NCBI RefSeq assembly: GCF_005877055.1 | Contig: NZ_CP039424.1 | Span: 1,736,001 to 1,800,000 of the forward strand | Direction of reading: 5' to 3' | Origin: Citricoccus sp. SGAir0253 | Lineage (GTDB): Bacteria; Actinomycetota; Actinomycetes; Actinomycetales; Micrococcaceae | DNA length: 64,000 nucleotides | Part shown: positions 51,560-60,770 of the stretch, piece by piece | Layout of the letters: each line of letters starts with the position of its first letter | Numbering within the stretch: position 1 is the stretch's first letter | The notes under the pieces: generated by a model | Told to the model about the DNA's origin: nothing | The model's input: only the letters and a program-made list of their open reading frames with translations | The model's database searches: none | Made by a program: the position numbers and the translations under genes

Positions 51560-52500
51560 TGATCATCGACCTCAAGGACACCACCACCTCGAGGGTGGCC
51601 AAGGAGATGAACCGGTTGCGCGAGGCCGGCGGCGTCGTCGCCCTGGGCCGCGTGCTGACCCTGATCATCTCCACCTCCGGGGACTACGTGGAGCACTCGA
51701 TCCGCGCCGCCAACCTCGCCAGCCGCGAGCACCCGTGCCGCATCATCGTCATCGCGGCCGGCGACCCGGACGCGCCGACGGCCCTCGACGCCCAGATCCG
51801 CGTGGGCGGCGACGCCGGCGCCTCGGACGTGGTGGTGCTGCACGGCTCCGGCTCGAACGCCGTGGAGTCCGAGTCCCTCATCGGGGCGCTGCTGCTGCCG
51901 GACGCGCCGATCGTGGTGTGGTGGCCGCACGACGCCCCGGCGGTCCCCGCCGACTCCTCCCTCGGCCGGATCGCCCACCGCCGGATCACGGACACCGCCA
52001 CCGCGGACGTGCCCCGGCAGGCGCTCATGCGGCTGCGCCAGACCTACCGCGCCGGGGACACGGACCTGTCCTGGACCCGGCTCACCGGCTGGCGCATCCA
52101 GCTGGCCGCGATCCTCGACACCCTCGACCCCGCCGAGGTCCGCTCGGTCACGGTGGACGGCGCCGAGGACTCCCCGTCCACGCTGCTGCTCGCGGCCTGG
52201 CTCACCCGCTGCCTCGCCGTGCCCGTGACGATGGCGCACGCCGACGCCGGCCGGGGCATGCGCTCCGTGCGGCTGCGCCGGGACGCCGGGGACATCGTGC
52301 TCTCCCGCCCCGTGGGGGACATCGCCTCGCTCTACCAGCAGGGCCGCCCGATCCAGCACATCCCCCTGCCCCGGCGCAGCGACCAGGACTGCCTGGCCGA
52401 GGAGCTGCGGCGCCTGGACCCGGACGAGGTGTTCGGCGACGTGGTGACCAACGGCCTGCCCCTGACCGACCTGAAGGCGGTGCTGCCCAGTGACCGGTGA
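51559..52500 (+). CDS. opcA: Glucose-6-phosphate dehydrogenase assembly protein OpcA
   Basis: Accessory protein needed for active G6P dehydrogenase in actinobacteria and cyanobacteria. The 313-residue protein opens MIIDLKDTTTSRVAKEMNRLR and has GRVLTLIISTSGDYVEHSI, the conserved N-terminal part, and PIVVWWPHDAP in the middle, typical of OpcA. It has no known catalytic residues. It overlaps zwf by one base and pgl by 11 nt, keeping the three in step. Confidence 0.94.
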   Translation: MIIDLKDTTTSRVAKEMNRLREAGGVVALGRVLTLIISTSGDYVEHSIRAANLASREHPCRIIVIAAGDPDAPTALDAQIRVGGDAGASDVVVLHGSGSNAVESESLIGALLLPDAPIVVWWPHDAPAVPADSSLGRIAHRRITDTATADVPRQALMRLRQTYRAGDTDLSWTRLTGWRIQLAAILDTLDPAEVRSVTVDGAEDSPSTLLLAAWLTRCLAVPVTMAHADAGRGMRSVRLRRDAGDIVLSRPVGDIASLYQQGRPIQHIPLPRRSDQDCLAEELRRLDPDEVFGDVVTNGLPLTDLKAVLPSDR

Positions 52501-53338
52501 CCACGGGCGCGAGCCCGGTGCCGGGAGGGCGACCACGGACCCCGGCGGGGACCGGGTCCTCGTCCACCCCGACCGCGGGGCGCTGTGCCGCGCGGCCGCC
52601 CGCGCGCTGCTGGGCGTCCTGGCCGCGGCGGTGGCCGAGCGGGGCACCGCCTCCGCCGTGCTGACCGGCGGGGGCACCGGCACCGGGATCCTCGCCGCGG
52701 TCGCGGAGCTGGTGGAGGCGCCCGACGCCGGCGTGGCCGTCCCGGACTGGGCCCGGGTCCACCTGTGGTGGGGCGACGAGCGCCACCTGCCGGCCGGGGA
52801 CCCGGAGCGCAACGAGGTCCAGGCCCGCGCCGCCCTCGTGGGCGCGCTGGTGTCCCGGCACGGCCTGCGGGCGGGGAACGTGCACCCCGTCCCGGCGGCC
52901 GGCGGTGAGGGCCCCGACGAGGGCCCCCACCGGGCCGCGCTCGACTACGCCGCGGAGCTGCAGCGGGCCGCCGCCGCGGACCCGGGACCGGACCCGCGGC
53001 TGCCCGTGTTCGACGTGGTGATGCTCGGCGTGGGCCCGGACGCCCACGTGGCCAGCCTGTTCCCCGGGCTGCCCGGCCCGCTGGCCACGGGCGCGACGGT
53101 CATCGGGGTGGAGGACTCCCCCAAGCCCCCGCCGCGGCGCGTCTCGCTCACGGTCGAGGCGATCGACACCGCCCGCGAGCTCTGGTTCGTGGTGGCGGGG
53201 GCGGACAAGCGCGAGGCGGTCGCCGCGGTGCGCGGGGCCCGGAACGCGAAGACCACCGACGCGGGCCGCTGGCCCGCCTCGGTGGTCTCCGGCCGGTCCG
53301 CCACCACGTGGTGGCTGGACGACGCGGCGGCCGGCTGA
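52490..53338 (+). CDS. pgl: 6-phosphogluconolactonase
   Basis: Hydrolyses 6-phosphogluconolactone, the second oxidative step. The 282-residue SIS-like protein (DevB type) has SAVLTGGGTGTGILAAV, VHLWWGDERHLPAGDPERNE, and FDVVMLGVGPDAHVASLFPG with the catalytic His, then the VSLTVEAIDTARELWFVVAGADKREAV segment. The first 20 residues are polar and poorly conserved. The GTG start lies inside the end of opcA. It is the last gene of the pentose phosphate run. Confidence 0.94.
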   Translation: MTGDHGREPGAGRATTDPGGDRVLVHPDRGALCRAAARALLGVLAAAVAERGTASAVLTGGGTGTGILAAVAELVEAPDAGVAVPDWARVHLWWGDERHLPAGDPERNEVQARAALVGALVSRHGLRAGNVHPVPAAGGEGPDEGPHRAALDYAAELQRAAAADPGPDPRLPVFDVVMLGVGPDAHVASLFPGLPGPLATGATVIGVEDSPKPPPRRVSLTVEAIDTARELWFVVAGADKREAVAAVRGARNAKTTDAGRWPASVVSGRSATTWWLDDAAAG

Positions 53339-53354
53339 GCGCTGACGGCTGGAT

Positions 53355-53397
53355 GCCGCCCCCCGCGCCCGCCGTCGGCGGTCCGGGGCGTGGGCGG
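53355..53397. terminator. Imperfect GC-rich hairpin between pgl and secG
   Basis: A GCCGCCC-rich arm and a GGGCGGC arm can pair over much of the 77-nt gap between the convergent genes, with a small inner CCGCCG/CGG stem. The pairing is imperfect and no T-run is present. Confidence 0.4.
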
Positions 53398-53415
53398 CGG
53401 CCGCCGCGTGGCGGC

Positions 53416-53667
53416 TCAGAAGTCCTGCGAGAACCGCATGATGAGCCCGAGGGCCACCACGATCGAGCCCCAGATGACGCCCAGCGTCACCGTGAGCCGG
53501 TTGAGGTTCTTCTCCGCGACGCCCGAGGCGCCGAGCGAGGAGGTCACGCCGCCGCCGAACATGTCCGACATGCCCCCGCCGCGGCCCTTGTGCAGCAGGA
53601 TCAGCAGGACCAGCAGGACGCTGATCAGCGCCAGGGCGATCTGCAGGATGAGGGTCAGGACGTCCAC
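53416..53667 (-). CDS. secG: Preprotein translocase subunit SecG
   Basis: Small membrane subunit that assists SecYEG protein export. The 83-residue protein has two TM helices (about 4-25 and 60-78) joined by the conserved LLHKGRGGGMSDMFGGGVTSSLGASG loop, which marks SecG. The start is a GTG after GGAAAGAG. It is the last gene of the gap-pgk-tpiA-secG run, the usual actinobacterial place. Confidence 0.95.
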   Translation of the reverse strand: MDVLTLILQIALALISVLLVLLILLHKGRGGGMSDMFGGGVTSSLGASGVAEKNLNRLTVTLGVIWGSIVVALGLIMRFSQDF

Positions 53668-53709
53668 GTCACTCTTTCCATCGGCGGTGTGCCGCTCGGT
53701 CGGTCGACC

Positions 53710-53733
53710 GGTCGGCGGGTCGGTCGGCGGGTG
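53710..53733. repeat. 12-bp tandem repeat between tpiA and secG
   Basis: GGTCGGCGGGTC is followed directly by GGTCGGCGGGTG, with related GGTCGGTCG sequence beside it. It fills most of the gap between the two genes. No function is evident. Confidence 0.45.
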
Positions 53734-53735
53734 TG

Positions 53736-54551
53736 TCAGTCGGTGAGCAGGTGGCTCTCGAACCTGACAATGCTAGCAAACTCGGCCTCGTCGAGGCTGG
53801 CGCCGCCGACGAGCACGCCGTCCACGTCCCGCTCGCGCAGGATCGAGGCGACGTTGGAGGACTTCACCGAGCCGCCGTACAGCAGGCGGACGGCGCGGGC
53901 CGTCGCCTCGTCGTACCGGGCGGCGACCTCGGCGCGCAGGGCGGCGCACATCTCCTGCGCCTCCCGGGGCCCGGCCACCTCCCCGGTGCCGATCGCCCAC
54001 ACGGGCTCGTAGGCGATGACGATCCCGGCGACGGCCTCCGCCGACAGTCCCGCCAGCCCAGCGCGCAGCTGGGCCACGGTGTGCTCCACGTGCCCGCCGG
54101 ACTGCCGGACCTCGAGGCCCTCGCCGACGCAGAACACCGGCGTGAGCCCGTGGCGCAGGGCCGCGGCGAGCTTGCGGTTCAGCAGGGCGTCGTCCTCCCC
54201 GTGCACGGTGCGCCGCTCGGAGTGGCCCACGATCGCGTACCGGCACCCCAGCTTGGCCAGGAACCGGCCGGAGACGTCCCCCGTGTAGGCGCCCTCGTCC
54301 TCCGCGGAGAGGTCCTGCGCGCCGTAGGCGAGCGGCAGCCGGTCCCCGGCCACGAGGGTCTGGACGCTGCGCAGGTCCGTGAACGGCGGGAACACCGCCA
54401 CCTCGACCCGCTCGAAGTCGTGGTCGGCGTCCGCCAGGGTCCACGAGAGCTTCTGCACGAGGGTCACGGCCTGGAGGTGGTCCAGGTTCATCTTCCAGTT
54501 CCCCGCGATGAGCGGGGTGCGGTCATAGACGCCGTTGGTCTGCGAGGTCAC
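53736..54551 (-). CDS. tpiA: Triosephosphate isomerase
   Basis: Glycolytic interconversion of dihydroxyacetone phosphate and glyceraldehyde 3-phosphate. The 271-residue TIM barrel has LIAGNWKMN (catalytic Lys), [10 protein letters not shown] (His), and [12 protein letters not shown] (general-base Glu), and [11 protein letters not shown] as the phosphate loop near the end. The GTG start overlaps the pgk stop (GTGA), so the two are coupled. All active-site residues are intact. Confidence 0.97.
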   Translation of the reverse strand: MTSQTNGVYDRTPLIAGNWKMNLDHLQAVTLVQKLSWTLADADHDFERVEVAVFPPFTDLRSVQTLVAGDRLPLAYGAQDLSAEDEGAYTGDVSGRFLAKLGCRYAIVGHSERRTVHGEDDALLNRKLAAALRHGLTPVFCVGEGLEVRQSGGHVEHTVAQLRAGLAGLSAEAVAGIVIAYEPVWAIGTGEVAGPREAQEMCAALRAEVAARYDEATARAVRLLYGGSVKSSNVASILRERDVDGVLVGGASLDEAEFASIVRFESHLLTD

Positions 54552-55813
54552 GCGCCGGCACCCGCCTGCGGGGCCGGGGCGGACGGGGACTGCTCGAGGG
54601 CGGCCACGCCCGGCAGCTCCTTGCCCTCGAGGTACTCCAGGGAGGCGCCGCCGCCGGTGGAGATGTGCCCGAACTGGGCGTCCTCGAAGCCGAGGCGGCG
54701 CACGGCGGCCGCGGAGTCGCCCCCGCCGACCACGGTGAGCCCGGAGGACTCGGTCAGGGCCTCGGCGACCGCGCGGGTGCCGTGCGAGAAGGCCTCGAAC
54801 TCGAACACGCCCATCGGCCCGTTCCAGAACACGGTGCGCGCGCCGCGGATCTCCTCGGCGAACGCCCGGCTGGTCTCGGGGCCGATGTCCAGGCCCAGGG
54901 CCTGGGCCCCGTGCGCGCCACTGGTCAGCGCGTCCACGGGCAGCACCTCGTGCTCGGCGTCGGCGGCGAAGGCGGAGGCCATGACGATGTCCGTGGGCAG
55001 CACGATCCGGCACCCGCCGGCCTCGGCGCGCCGCAGGTACTCGGTGACGACCGGCAGCTGGTCCTCCTCGAGCAGGGAGGCCCCGACCTCGTGGCCCCGG
55101 GCCTTGAGGAAGGTGAACAGCATGCCGCCGCCGATCAGCAGGGTGTCGGCGCGCTGCATGAGGTTGTCGATCACGGCCAGCTTGTCCGAGACCTTCGAGC
55201 CGCCGAGCACCACCACGTAGGGACGCTCGGGCTCGCCGGTCAGCCGGGAGAGCACGTCCAGCTCGCGGGCCACGAGCGTGCCCTGGTAGGACGGCAGCAG
55301 GGCCGCGATGTCGTAGACCGAGGCGTGCCGGCGGTGCACGGCGCCGAACGCGTCGTCCACGTACGCCCCGTCCCCGCCGGTGAGGGCCGCCAGCTCGGCG
55401 GCCAGGGCGGCGCGCTCGGACTCGTCCTTGGAGGTCTCGCGCGCGTCGAACCGGACGTTCTCCAGCACCAGGATGCCGCCGTCGGCCAGCGCCGCGGCCT
55501 CCCGCCGCGCCGACTCCCCCGCCACGTCCCCGGCGAGGCGCACCTCGCGGCCGGCCAGCTCCGCCATCCGCTCCGCCGCCGGCCGCAGCGAGAACCGCGG
55601 GTCCGGCTCGCCCTTGGGCCGCCCGAGGTGGGCCATGACGACCACGCGCGCACCGGCGTCGGCCAGGGCCGTGATCACCGGCAGCGAGGCGCGGATGCGC
55701 CCGTCGTCGGTCACCGTGCCGTCGTCCAGGGGGACGTTCAGGTCGGAGCGGACCAGGACGTGGCGTCCGGCCACTCCGGCCTGCAGCAGGTCGTCGAGGG
55801 TCTTGGCGGTCAT
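54548..55813 (-). CDS. pgk: Phosphoglycerate kinase
   Basis: ATP-forming step of glycolysis. The 421-residue protein has [19 protein letters not shown] and [20 protein letters not shown] in the N-terminal 3-phosphoglycerate domain, [10 protein letters not shown], and the C-terminal nucleotide motif [18 protein letters not shown] with [18 protein letters not shown]. The ATG follows GAAAGG at 9 nt; longer upstream reading is not supported. It lies 47 nt downstream of gap and overlaps tpiA. Confidence 0.97.
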   Translation of the reverse strand: MTAKTLDDLLQAGVAGRHVLVRSDLNVPLDDGTVTDDGRIRASLPVITALADAGARVVVMAHLGRPKGEPDPRFSLRPAAERMAELAGREVRLAGDVAGESARREAAALADGGILVLENVRFDARETSKDESERAALAAELAALTGGDGAYVDDAFGAVHRRHASVYDIAALLPSYQGTLVARELDVLSRLTGEPERPYVVVLGGSKVSDKLAVIDNLMQRADTLLIGGGMLFTFLKARGHEVGASLLEEDQLPVVTEYLRRAEAGGCRIVLPTDIVMASAFAADAEHEVLPVDALTSGAHGAQALGLDIGPETSRAFAEEIRGARTVFWNGPMGVFEFEAFSHGTRAVAEALTESSGLTVVGGGDSAAAVRRLGFEDAQFGHISTGGGASLEYLEGKELPGVAALEQSPSAPAPQAGAGA

Positions 55814-55860
55814 GCGTGGTGCCTTTCGGAAGTGCTTCGGTGGTGCGAGGGGGCCGGCCG

Positions 55861-56871
55861 TCAGGCCCGGGCCGCGACGAGCGCGACCAGGTCGATGAGC
55901 TGGCACGTGTAGCCCCACTCATTGTCATACCAGCCCACGACCTTCACGGTGCGCCCGATCGACTTCGTCAGGGGGGCGTCGAACGTGCAGGCCGCGTCGG
56001 AGGTGATGATGTCCGTGGAGGTGAGGGGGTCCTCGGAGTAGACGAGGCGGCCGCCGGCGAGCGGGCCGGAGGAGGCGGCGGCGCGGAACGCGGCGTTGAC
56101 CTGCTCCACGGAGGCCTCGCGCTCGAGCTCCACGGTGAGGTCCGTCATCGACCCGGTGATCACCGGCACGCGGACGGCGAAGCCGTCGAGCTTGCCCTTC
56201 AGGCCGGGGATGACCTCGCCGATGGCCTTGGCGGCGCCGGTGGAGGTGGGCACGAGGTTCTGGGCGGCGGCGCGCGCGCGGCGGCGGTCCTTGGCGTGCG
56301 GGGCGTCGTGGAGGTTCTGGTCGCCCGTGTAGGCGTGGATGGTGGTCATGATGCCGTCCACGATCCCGAAGGCGTCGTCGAGGACCTTCACGAGCGGGGC
56401 GAGGCAGTTGGTGGTGCACGAGGCGGCGGAGACGATGTCCATCGTGGCCGGGTCGTACTTGCCGTCGTTGATGCCCATCACGAAGGTGCCGTCCACGCCC
56501 TTGCCCGGCGCGGAGAGCACGACCTTGCGCGCCCCCGCCTCCAGGTGCTTGCGGGCGCCCTCGGCCTTGGTGAAGTGCCCGGTGCACTCGATGACGATGT
56601 CCACGTCCAGCTCGCCCCACGGCAGCTTGGCCGGGTCCTTCTCGGAGAAGACGCGGATGATGCGCCCGTTGGCCACCAGGTTGCCGTCCTCCAGGCGCAG
56701 CTCGTGCGGATAGCGGCCCAGGATCGTGTCGTACTTGGTCAGGAAGTACAGGTCCTCGGGCGCGGTGAGGTCGTTGACGGCGACGAGCTCGAGGTCCAGC
56801 CCGCGGGCCTCGAGGACGCGCAGGGCGTTGCGGCCGATGCGGCCGAATCCGTTGATGGCGATCCTGGTCAC
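55861..56871 (-). CDS. gap: Glyceraldehyde-3-phosphate dehydrogenase
   Basis: NAD-dependent glycolytic dehydrogenase of 336 residues. It starts [21 protein letters not shown], the Rossmann motif, with active-site Cys152 in [13 protein letters not shown] and the usual [11 protein letters not shown] at the C-terminus. The start is a GTG with AAAGG at 9 nt. Only about 50 nt separate it from the hairpin that ends sodA, so its promoter must be very short or it depends on read-through from sodA or whiA. Confidence 0.97.
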   Translation of the reverse strand: MTRIAINGFGRIGRNALRVLEARGLDLELVAVNDLTAPEDLYFLTKYDTILGRYPHELRLEDGNLVANGRIIRVFSEKDPAKLPWGELDVDIVIECTGHFTKAEGARKHLEAGARKVVLSAPGKGVDGTFVMGINDGKYDPATMDIVSAASCTTNCLAPLVKVLDDAFGIVDGIMTTIHAYTGDQNLHDAPHAKDRRRARAAAQNLVPTSTGAAKAIGEVIPGLKGKLDGFAVRVPVITGSMTDLTVELEREASVEQVNAAFRAAASSGPLAGGRLVYSEDPLTSTDIITSDAACTFDAPLTKSIGRTVKVVGWYDNEWGYTCQLIDLVALVAARA

Positions 56872-56925
56872 GGTCGTGCCTTTCTGGTGGACGGGTCCTG
56901 CAGGGCGGTCCGGGGCCGGCGCGCC

Positions 56926-56965
56926 GACGGGCCGGCCGTGCCCCTGGGGGGCCGGCCGGCCCGTC
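56926..56965 (-). terminator. Terminator between sodA and gap, 12-bp perfect stem
   Basis: GACGGGCCGGCC (56926-56937) is the inverted complement of 56954-56965, with a 16-nt loop. It starts 15 nt after the sodA stop and probably ends or reduces sodA transcription before gap. Confidence 0.65.
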
Positions 56966-56979
56966 CGCCGGTCACCGGA

Positions 56980-57603
56980 TCAGGGGGTGACGAGCTTGGA
57001 GGCGCCGGTGCGGGCGGCCTCGAACCGGGCGGCGACGTCGGCCCAGTTGACGATGTTCCACACGGCCTTGACGTAGTCGGCCTTGACGTTCTGGTAGTCG
57101 AGGTAGAAGGCGTGCTCCCACATGTCCAGCTGGAACAGCGGGATGGTGGCGACCGGCACGCCGTTCTGCTGGTCGTAGAACTGCTCGATGACCAGGTTGC
57201 CGCCGATCGGCTCGTAGGCCAGCACGGCCCAGCCGGAGCCCTGGATGCCCAGCGCGGCGGCGGTGAAGTGGGCCTGGAACTTGTCGAACGAGCCGAAGAA
57301 CTCGTCGATCGCGGCGGCGAGCTCGCCCTCCGGGCGGTCCCCGCCGTTCGGGGAGAGGTTCTTCCAGAAGATCGAGTGGTTGGTGTGGCCGCCGAGGTTG
57401 AAGGCCAGGTCCTTGGAGAACTGGTTGACGGCGGCGAAGTCGCCGGACTCGCGGGCGCCGGCCAGCTTCTCCAGGGCCGTGTTGGCGCCCTTCACGTAGG
57501 TGGCGTGGTGCTTGGAGTGGTGCAGCTCCATGATCTTCGCCGAGATGTGCGGCTCGAGCGCGGCGTAGTCGTAGTCCAGCTCCGGCAGCGTGAATTCAGC
57601 CAT
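56980..57603 (-). CDS. sodA: Superoxide dismutase, Fe/Mn family
   Basis: Removes superoxide. The 207-residue protein has [27 protein letters not shown] with metal ligand and gateway His residues, [20 protein letters not shown], and [19 protein letters not shown] with the Asp and His ligands. The metal (Mn or Fe) is not certain. The ATG follows AAGGAGG at ideal spacing. It sits between whiA and gap, interrupting an otherwise common gene order. Confidence 0.96.
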   Translation of the reverse strand: MAEFTLPELDYDYAALEPHISAKIMELHHSKHHATYVKGANTALEKLAGARESGDFAAVNQFSKDLAFNLGGHTNHSIFWKNLSPNGGDRPEGELAAAIDEFFGSFDKFQAHFTAAALGIQGSGWAVLAYEPIGGNLVIEQFYDQQNGVPVATIPLFQLDMWEHAFYLDYQNVKADYVKAVWNIVNWADVAARFEAARTGASKLVTP

Positions 57604-57629
57604 GGTTCCTCCTTGGTGGACGTGTGTCC

Positions 57630-57690
57630 GGGACCCGGCGACGGGTCCCGCGGGTCATGGCCCCGTCAGGGAGCCATCTCCCTCATCCTA
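57630..57690 (-). promoter_or_regulatory. sodA promoter region with two leader hairpins
   Basis: TAGGAT on the minus strand (57690-57685) is a likely -10 about 80 nt before the sodA ATG; no clear -35 was seen. Immediately after it a 6-bp hairpin (AGGGAG / CTCCCT, 57668-57683) would lie at the mRNA 5' end, and an 8-bp hairpin with GCGA loop (57630-57649) lies just before the ribosome site. Either hairpin could also end whiA transcripts. Confidence 0.4.
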
Positions 57691-57740
57691 GACATGCCGC
57701 GGACCGGCCTGGCCAGCGATTCCGCTGTCAGCCGGAATGT

Positions 57741-58730
57741 TCAGTCCCCACCGGCGGCGGGCGCCTCGCTGGGCAGGGCCGCATCGGTGCCGGGCAGTCC
57801 CTCCTCGGCGGCCCGCTTGTCCGCCATCGCCAGCAGGCGGCGGATCCGCCCGGCGATCGCGTCCTTGGTCATCGGCGGGTCGGCGAGCCGGCCGAGCTCG
57901 TCGAGCGAGGCCTGCTTGTGCTCCACGCGCAGCCGTCCGGCGTAGCGCAGGTGCTCCGGGACGTCGTCGCCGAGGATGTCCAGGGCGCGCTCCACGCGGG
58001 CCCCGGCGGCGACGGCGGCCTGGGCCGAGCGCCGCAGGTTCGCGTCGTCGAAGTTGGCCAGCCGGTTCGCGGTGGCGCGGACCTCCTTGCGGGTCCGGCG
58101 CTCCTCCCACACCAGCACCGTGTCGTGGGCGCCCATCCGGGTCAACAGCGCGGCGATCGCGTCCCCGTCGCGCAGCACCACGCGGTCCACGCCGCGCACC
58201 TCCCGGGCCTTGGCCGTGATCCCCAGCCGGCGGGCGGCGCCCACGAGGGCCAGCGCGGCCTCGGGCCCCGGGCACGTGACCTCGAGCGCGGAGGAGCGGC
58301 CCGGCTCGGTGAGCGAGCCGTGGGCGAGGAACGCCCCCCGCCAGACGGCCTCGGCATCCGCGACGGACCCGTTGACGATCATCGGCGGCAGCCCGCGCAC
58401 GGGCCGACCGCGGACGTCCAGCAGGCCCGTCTGCCGCGCGAGGGACTCCCCGTCCCGGACCACCCGGATGACGTAGCGGTTCCCGCGGCGCAGGTTGCCG
58501 CCGGAGACCACGATGATCTCGCTGCCGTGGCCGTAGACCTCGGCGATCGCCGTGCGCAGCCGGCGGGCCGCGGCGGCCTGGTCCAGCTCGGCCTCGATGA
58601 CGATGCGGCCGGAGATGATGTGCAGTCCCCCGGCGAAGCGGAGCATGGCCGAGACCTCGGCCTTCCGCTCCGAGGAACTCCTGACCTCGTGGTGGGTCAA
58701 CTCCTCTTTCACCGCCGCCGTCAGGGCCAT
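57741..58730 (-). CDS. whiA: DNA-binding protein WhiA
   Basis: Regulator of cell division and development in actinobacteria and firmicutes. The 329-residue protein has the N-terminal homing-endonuclease-like domain ([41 protein letters not shown]) without the catalytic acidic residues, and a C-terminal helix-turn-helix with [26 protein letters not shown] and [30 protein letters not shown]. It follows yvcK by 90 nt. rapZ, yvcK and whiA together form a conserved unit. Confidence 0.96.
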   Translation of the reverse strand: MALTAAVKEELTHHEVRSSSERKAEVSAMLRFAGGLHIISGRIVIEAELDQAAAARRLRTAIAEVYGHGSEIIVVSGGNLRRGNRYVIRVVRDGESLARQTGLLDVRGRPVRGLPPMIVNGSVADAEAVWRGAFLAHGSLTEPGRSSALEVTCPGPEAALALVGAARRLGITAKAREVRGVDRVVLRDGDAIAALLTRMGAHDTVLVWEERRTRKEVRATANRLANFDDANLRRSAQAAVAAGARVERALDILGDDVPEHLRYAGRLRVEHKQASLDELGRLADPPMTKDAIAGRIRRLLAMADKRAAEEGLPGTDAALPSEAPAAGGD

Positions 58731-58820
58731 GGGTGATCGCCTCAGATCTCTCGCTCGGACTCGTGGACCCGGTCGCGGCCGGGTCGGGGGGGTGGGGTCG
58801 GGGGCACGCCGGTCGCCGGC

Positions 58821-59861
58821 TCAGGGGCGCTTGAAGGCCTCCTGGAACGCCAGGGCCAGTCGCAGGGGGTCGTGGACGCCGGTCCCGTGACCGGCCCCCA
58901 CTGTACTAAACAGCACGGAGGCGCCCAGCCTCGCGGCGGCCTCCTCGAAGCCGACCCGGTCCTGGACCGCGGCCGGGTCGGCGATCACGACGTCGAGGCG
59001 CAGGTCGGGCGCGTGGTGGTGGACCACCTCGAGGTGGTCCGCGGCGCTCATCCCCGAGGTCTCGGCGGTGTCCGTGGTGAGGTTCATCACCAGGGCGCGC
59101 CGGGCGGCGGTCCGTTCCAGGGCCCGGCGCATCTCCGGCAGCAGCAGGTGCGGCAGCACCGAGGTGTACCAGGATCCGGGACCGAGCACGATCCAGTCGG
59201 AGAGCTCGATCGCCTCGAGGGACTCGGGGCACGCGGGGGCGTCCGCGGGCTCGAGCCGCACCTGGGAGACCCGGCAGTCCCGGCCGACCGCCGCGAGCGA
59301 GGACTGCCCCACGATGGTCCGCCGGACCAGTCCGCCCCCGGCTCCCTCCGCCAGGACGACACCGGAGATCGTCAGCGGGACGGTGGACATGGGCAGCACC
59401 TGCCCGCGCGCACCGAGCAGGGCCCCGGCCCACCGCAGCCCGCCCACGGCGTCCCCCAGCAGCTCCCACAGGGCCACGATGAGCAGGTTGCCCAGGGCGT
59501 GGTTGTCCAGCGTGCCGTCCACGCCCTCGCGGGAGCGGAACCGGTGCTGCATCACGTCGCGCCACGTGCGGCCCCAGTCGGTGTCGTCGCACAGCGCCGC
59601 CAGGGCCATCCGCAGGTCGCCCGGCGGCAGTACGTCCATCTCCTGGCGGATGCGGCCGGAGGAGCCGCCGTCGTCCGCGACGGTGACCACGGCGGTGATC
59701 TCCCCGGCGATCAGCCGCAGCGCCCGCAGGGTGGCGGAGAGCCCGTGCCCGCCGCCGAGGGCCGTGACGCGCAGGGCGGGGTCGTAGGTCCCGGCGGACG
59801 GGGACGCCGGGGCCTGGGTGCTCGGCGCCAGGGGCAGCTGGCCCGTGATGAACGCGCTCAT
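58821..59861 (-). CDS. yvcK: YvcK family gluconeogenesis / cell-shape factor
   Basis: Protein of the CofD/YvcK family, 346 residues, that binds UDP-sugars and controls carbon use and cell envelope synthesis. The signature [18 protein letters not shown] (about residues 32-49) is intact, with [48 protein letters not shown], and [15 protein letters not shown] downstream. The first 30 residues are polar and variable. The ATG overlaps the rapZ stop (ATGA). Confidence 0.95.
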   Translation of the reverse strand: MSAFITGQLPLAPSTQAPASPSAGTYDPALRVTALGGGHGLSATLRALRLIAGEITAVVTVADDGGSSGRIRQEMDVLPPGDLRMALAALCDDTDWGRTWRDVMQHRFRSREGVDGTLDNHALGNLLIVALWELLGDAVGGLRWAGALLGARGQVLPMSTVPLTISGVVLAEGAGGGLVRRTIVGQSSLAAVGRDCRVSQVRLEPADAPACPESLEAIELSDWIVLGPGSWYTSVLPHLLLPEMRRALERTAARRALVMNLTTDTAETSGMSAADHLEVVHHHAPDLRLDVVIADPAAVQDRVGFEEAAARLGASVLFSTVGAGHGTGVHDPLRLALAFQEAFKRP

Positions 59862-60751
59862 TCCCGGCCCAGGTCCCGGTGCTGGACGGTGACCGTGACG
59901 CGCGGCTGCTGGCCGAGCCGGCGGGCCAGCTCCTCGGCGACCGCCACGGAGCGGTGCTTGCCGCCCGTGCAGCCGACCGCGAAGGTGGCGTAGTGCTTGT
60001 TCTCCCGGCGGTAGCCCTCCAGCACGGGCAGCAGGGCCTGGACGTAGCGGTCCACGAACTCCCCGGCACCCTCCTGGCCGAGCACGAAGCCCGAGACCTG
60101 GCCGTCCTGGCCGGTGTACGGACGCAGCTCGGGGATCCAGTGCGGGTTCGGCAGGAACCGGGCGTCCGCCACGAAGTTCGCGTCCTGGGGCAGGCCGTAC
60201 TTGAACCCGAAGCTCATCACGTTCAGCCGCAGCACGATCGGCCCGGACTCCGTGAACAGCCCGGTGATGGTCGTGGCCAGCGAGTGCACGTTCATGCTGG
60301 TCGTGTCCAGCACCACCTCCGCCTGGTCCTTGAGGTCCTTGAGCAGCAGCCGCTCGGCGGCGATCCCGTCCACGATCCGCCCCGAGCCCTGGAGCGGGTG
60401 GGGCCGGCGGGCCGACTCGAAGCGCCGCACCAGCAGGTCGTCCGCGGCGTCCAGGAACAGGACGCGGTAGTCGACGCCCTGGGCGCGCAGCTGCTCGAGG
60501 GCCTCGCGGATGTCCTTGAACAGCTCCTTGGAGCGCACGTCCACCACGAGGGCCAGCCGCGGGATGGCCTCGGGCGAGCGGCCCACGAGGTCCGTGAGGG
60601 TGCCGAACAGCTGCGGGGGGATGTTCTCGACGACGTACCACCCGTGGTCCTCCAGGGCGTGCGCCGCGGTGGTCCGGCCGGCGCCGGACATGCCCGTGAC
60701 GATGAGGACCTCGGAGGTGGCGGGCTTCACGGGGGTCAGGCCGTCGATCAT
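59858..60751 (-). CDS. rapZ: RNase adapter RapZ family nucleotide-binding protein
   Basis: A 297-residue P-loop protein. In E. coli RapZ binds small RNAs and glucosamine 6-phosphate; in actinobacteria its role is less clear. The P-loop is [11 protein letters not shown] (20-30), with Arg26 where most P-loops have Lys, a change also seen in mycobacterial members. SARRPHPL and the C-terminal DVRFLPNPH-like segment [19 protein letters not shown] and [10 protein letters not shown] are intact. The ATG is 6 nt after a TAGTCT -10 element. It overlaps yvcK and follows uvrC by 19 nt. Confidence 0.94.
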   Translation of the reverse strand: MIDGLTPVKPATSEVLIVTGMSGAGRTTAAHALEDHGWYVVENIPPQLFGTLTDLVGRSPEAIPRLALVVDVRSKELFKDIREALEQLRAQGVDYRVLFLDAADDLLVRRFESARRPHPLQGSGRIVDGIAAERLLLKDLKDQAEVVLDTTSMNVHSLATTITGLFTESGPIVLRLNVMSFGFKYGLPQDANFVADARFLPNPHWIPELRPYTGQDGQVSGFVLGQEGAGEFVDRYVQALLPVLEGYRRENKHYATFAVGCTGGKHRSVAVAEELARRLGQQPRVTVTVQHRDLGRE

Positions 60752-60757
60752 GGCTCC

Positions 60758-60763
60758 AGACTA
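60758..60763 (-). promoter_or_regulatory. -10 element before rapZ, possible leaderless start
   Basis: TAGTCT on the minus strand ends 6 nt before the rapZ ATG, in the short gap after uvrC. GGAGCC lies between and might act as a ribosome site instead, so both independent and uvrC-linked expression are possible. Confidence 0.4.
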
Positions 60764-60770
60764 CCCAGTC

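Noticed and set aside
59858-60751. Lys-to-Arg change in the RapZ P-loop as a defect
   Set aside because: The same Arg occurs in mycobacterial members as I recall them, so it is a lineage feature rather than damage.
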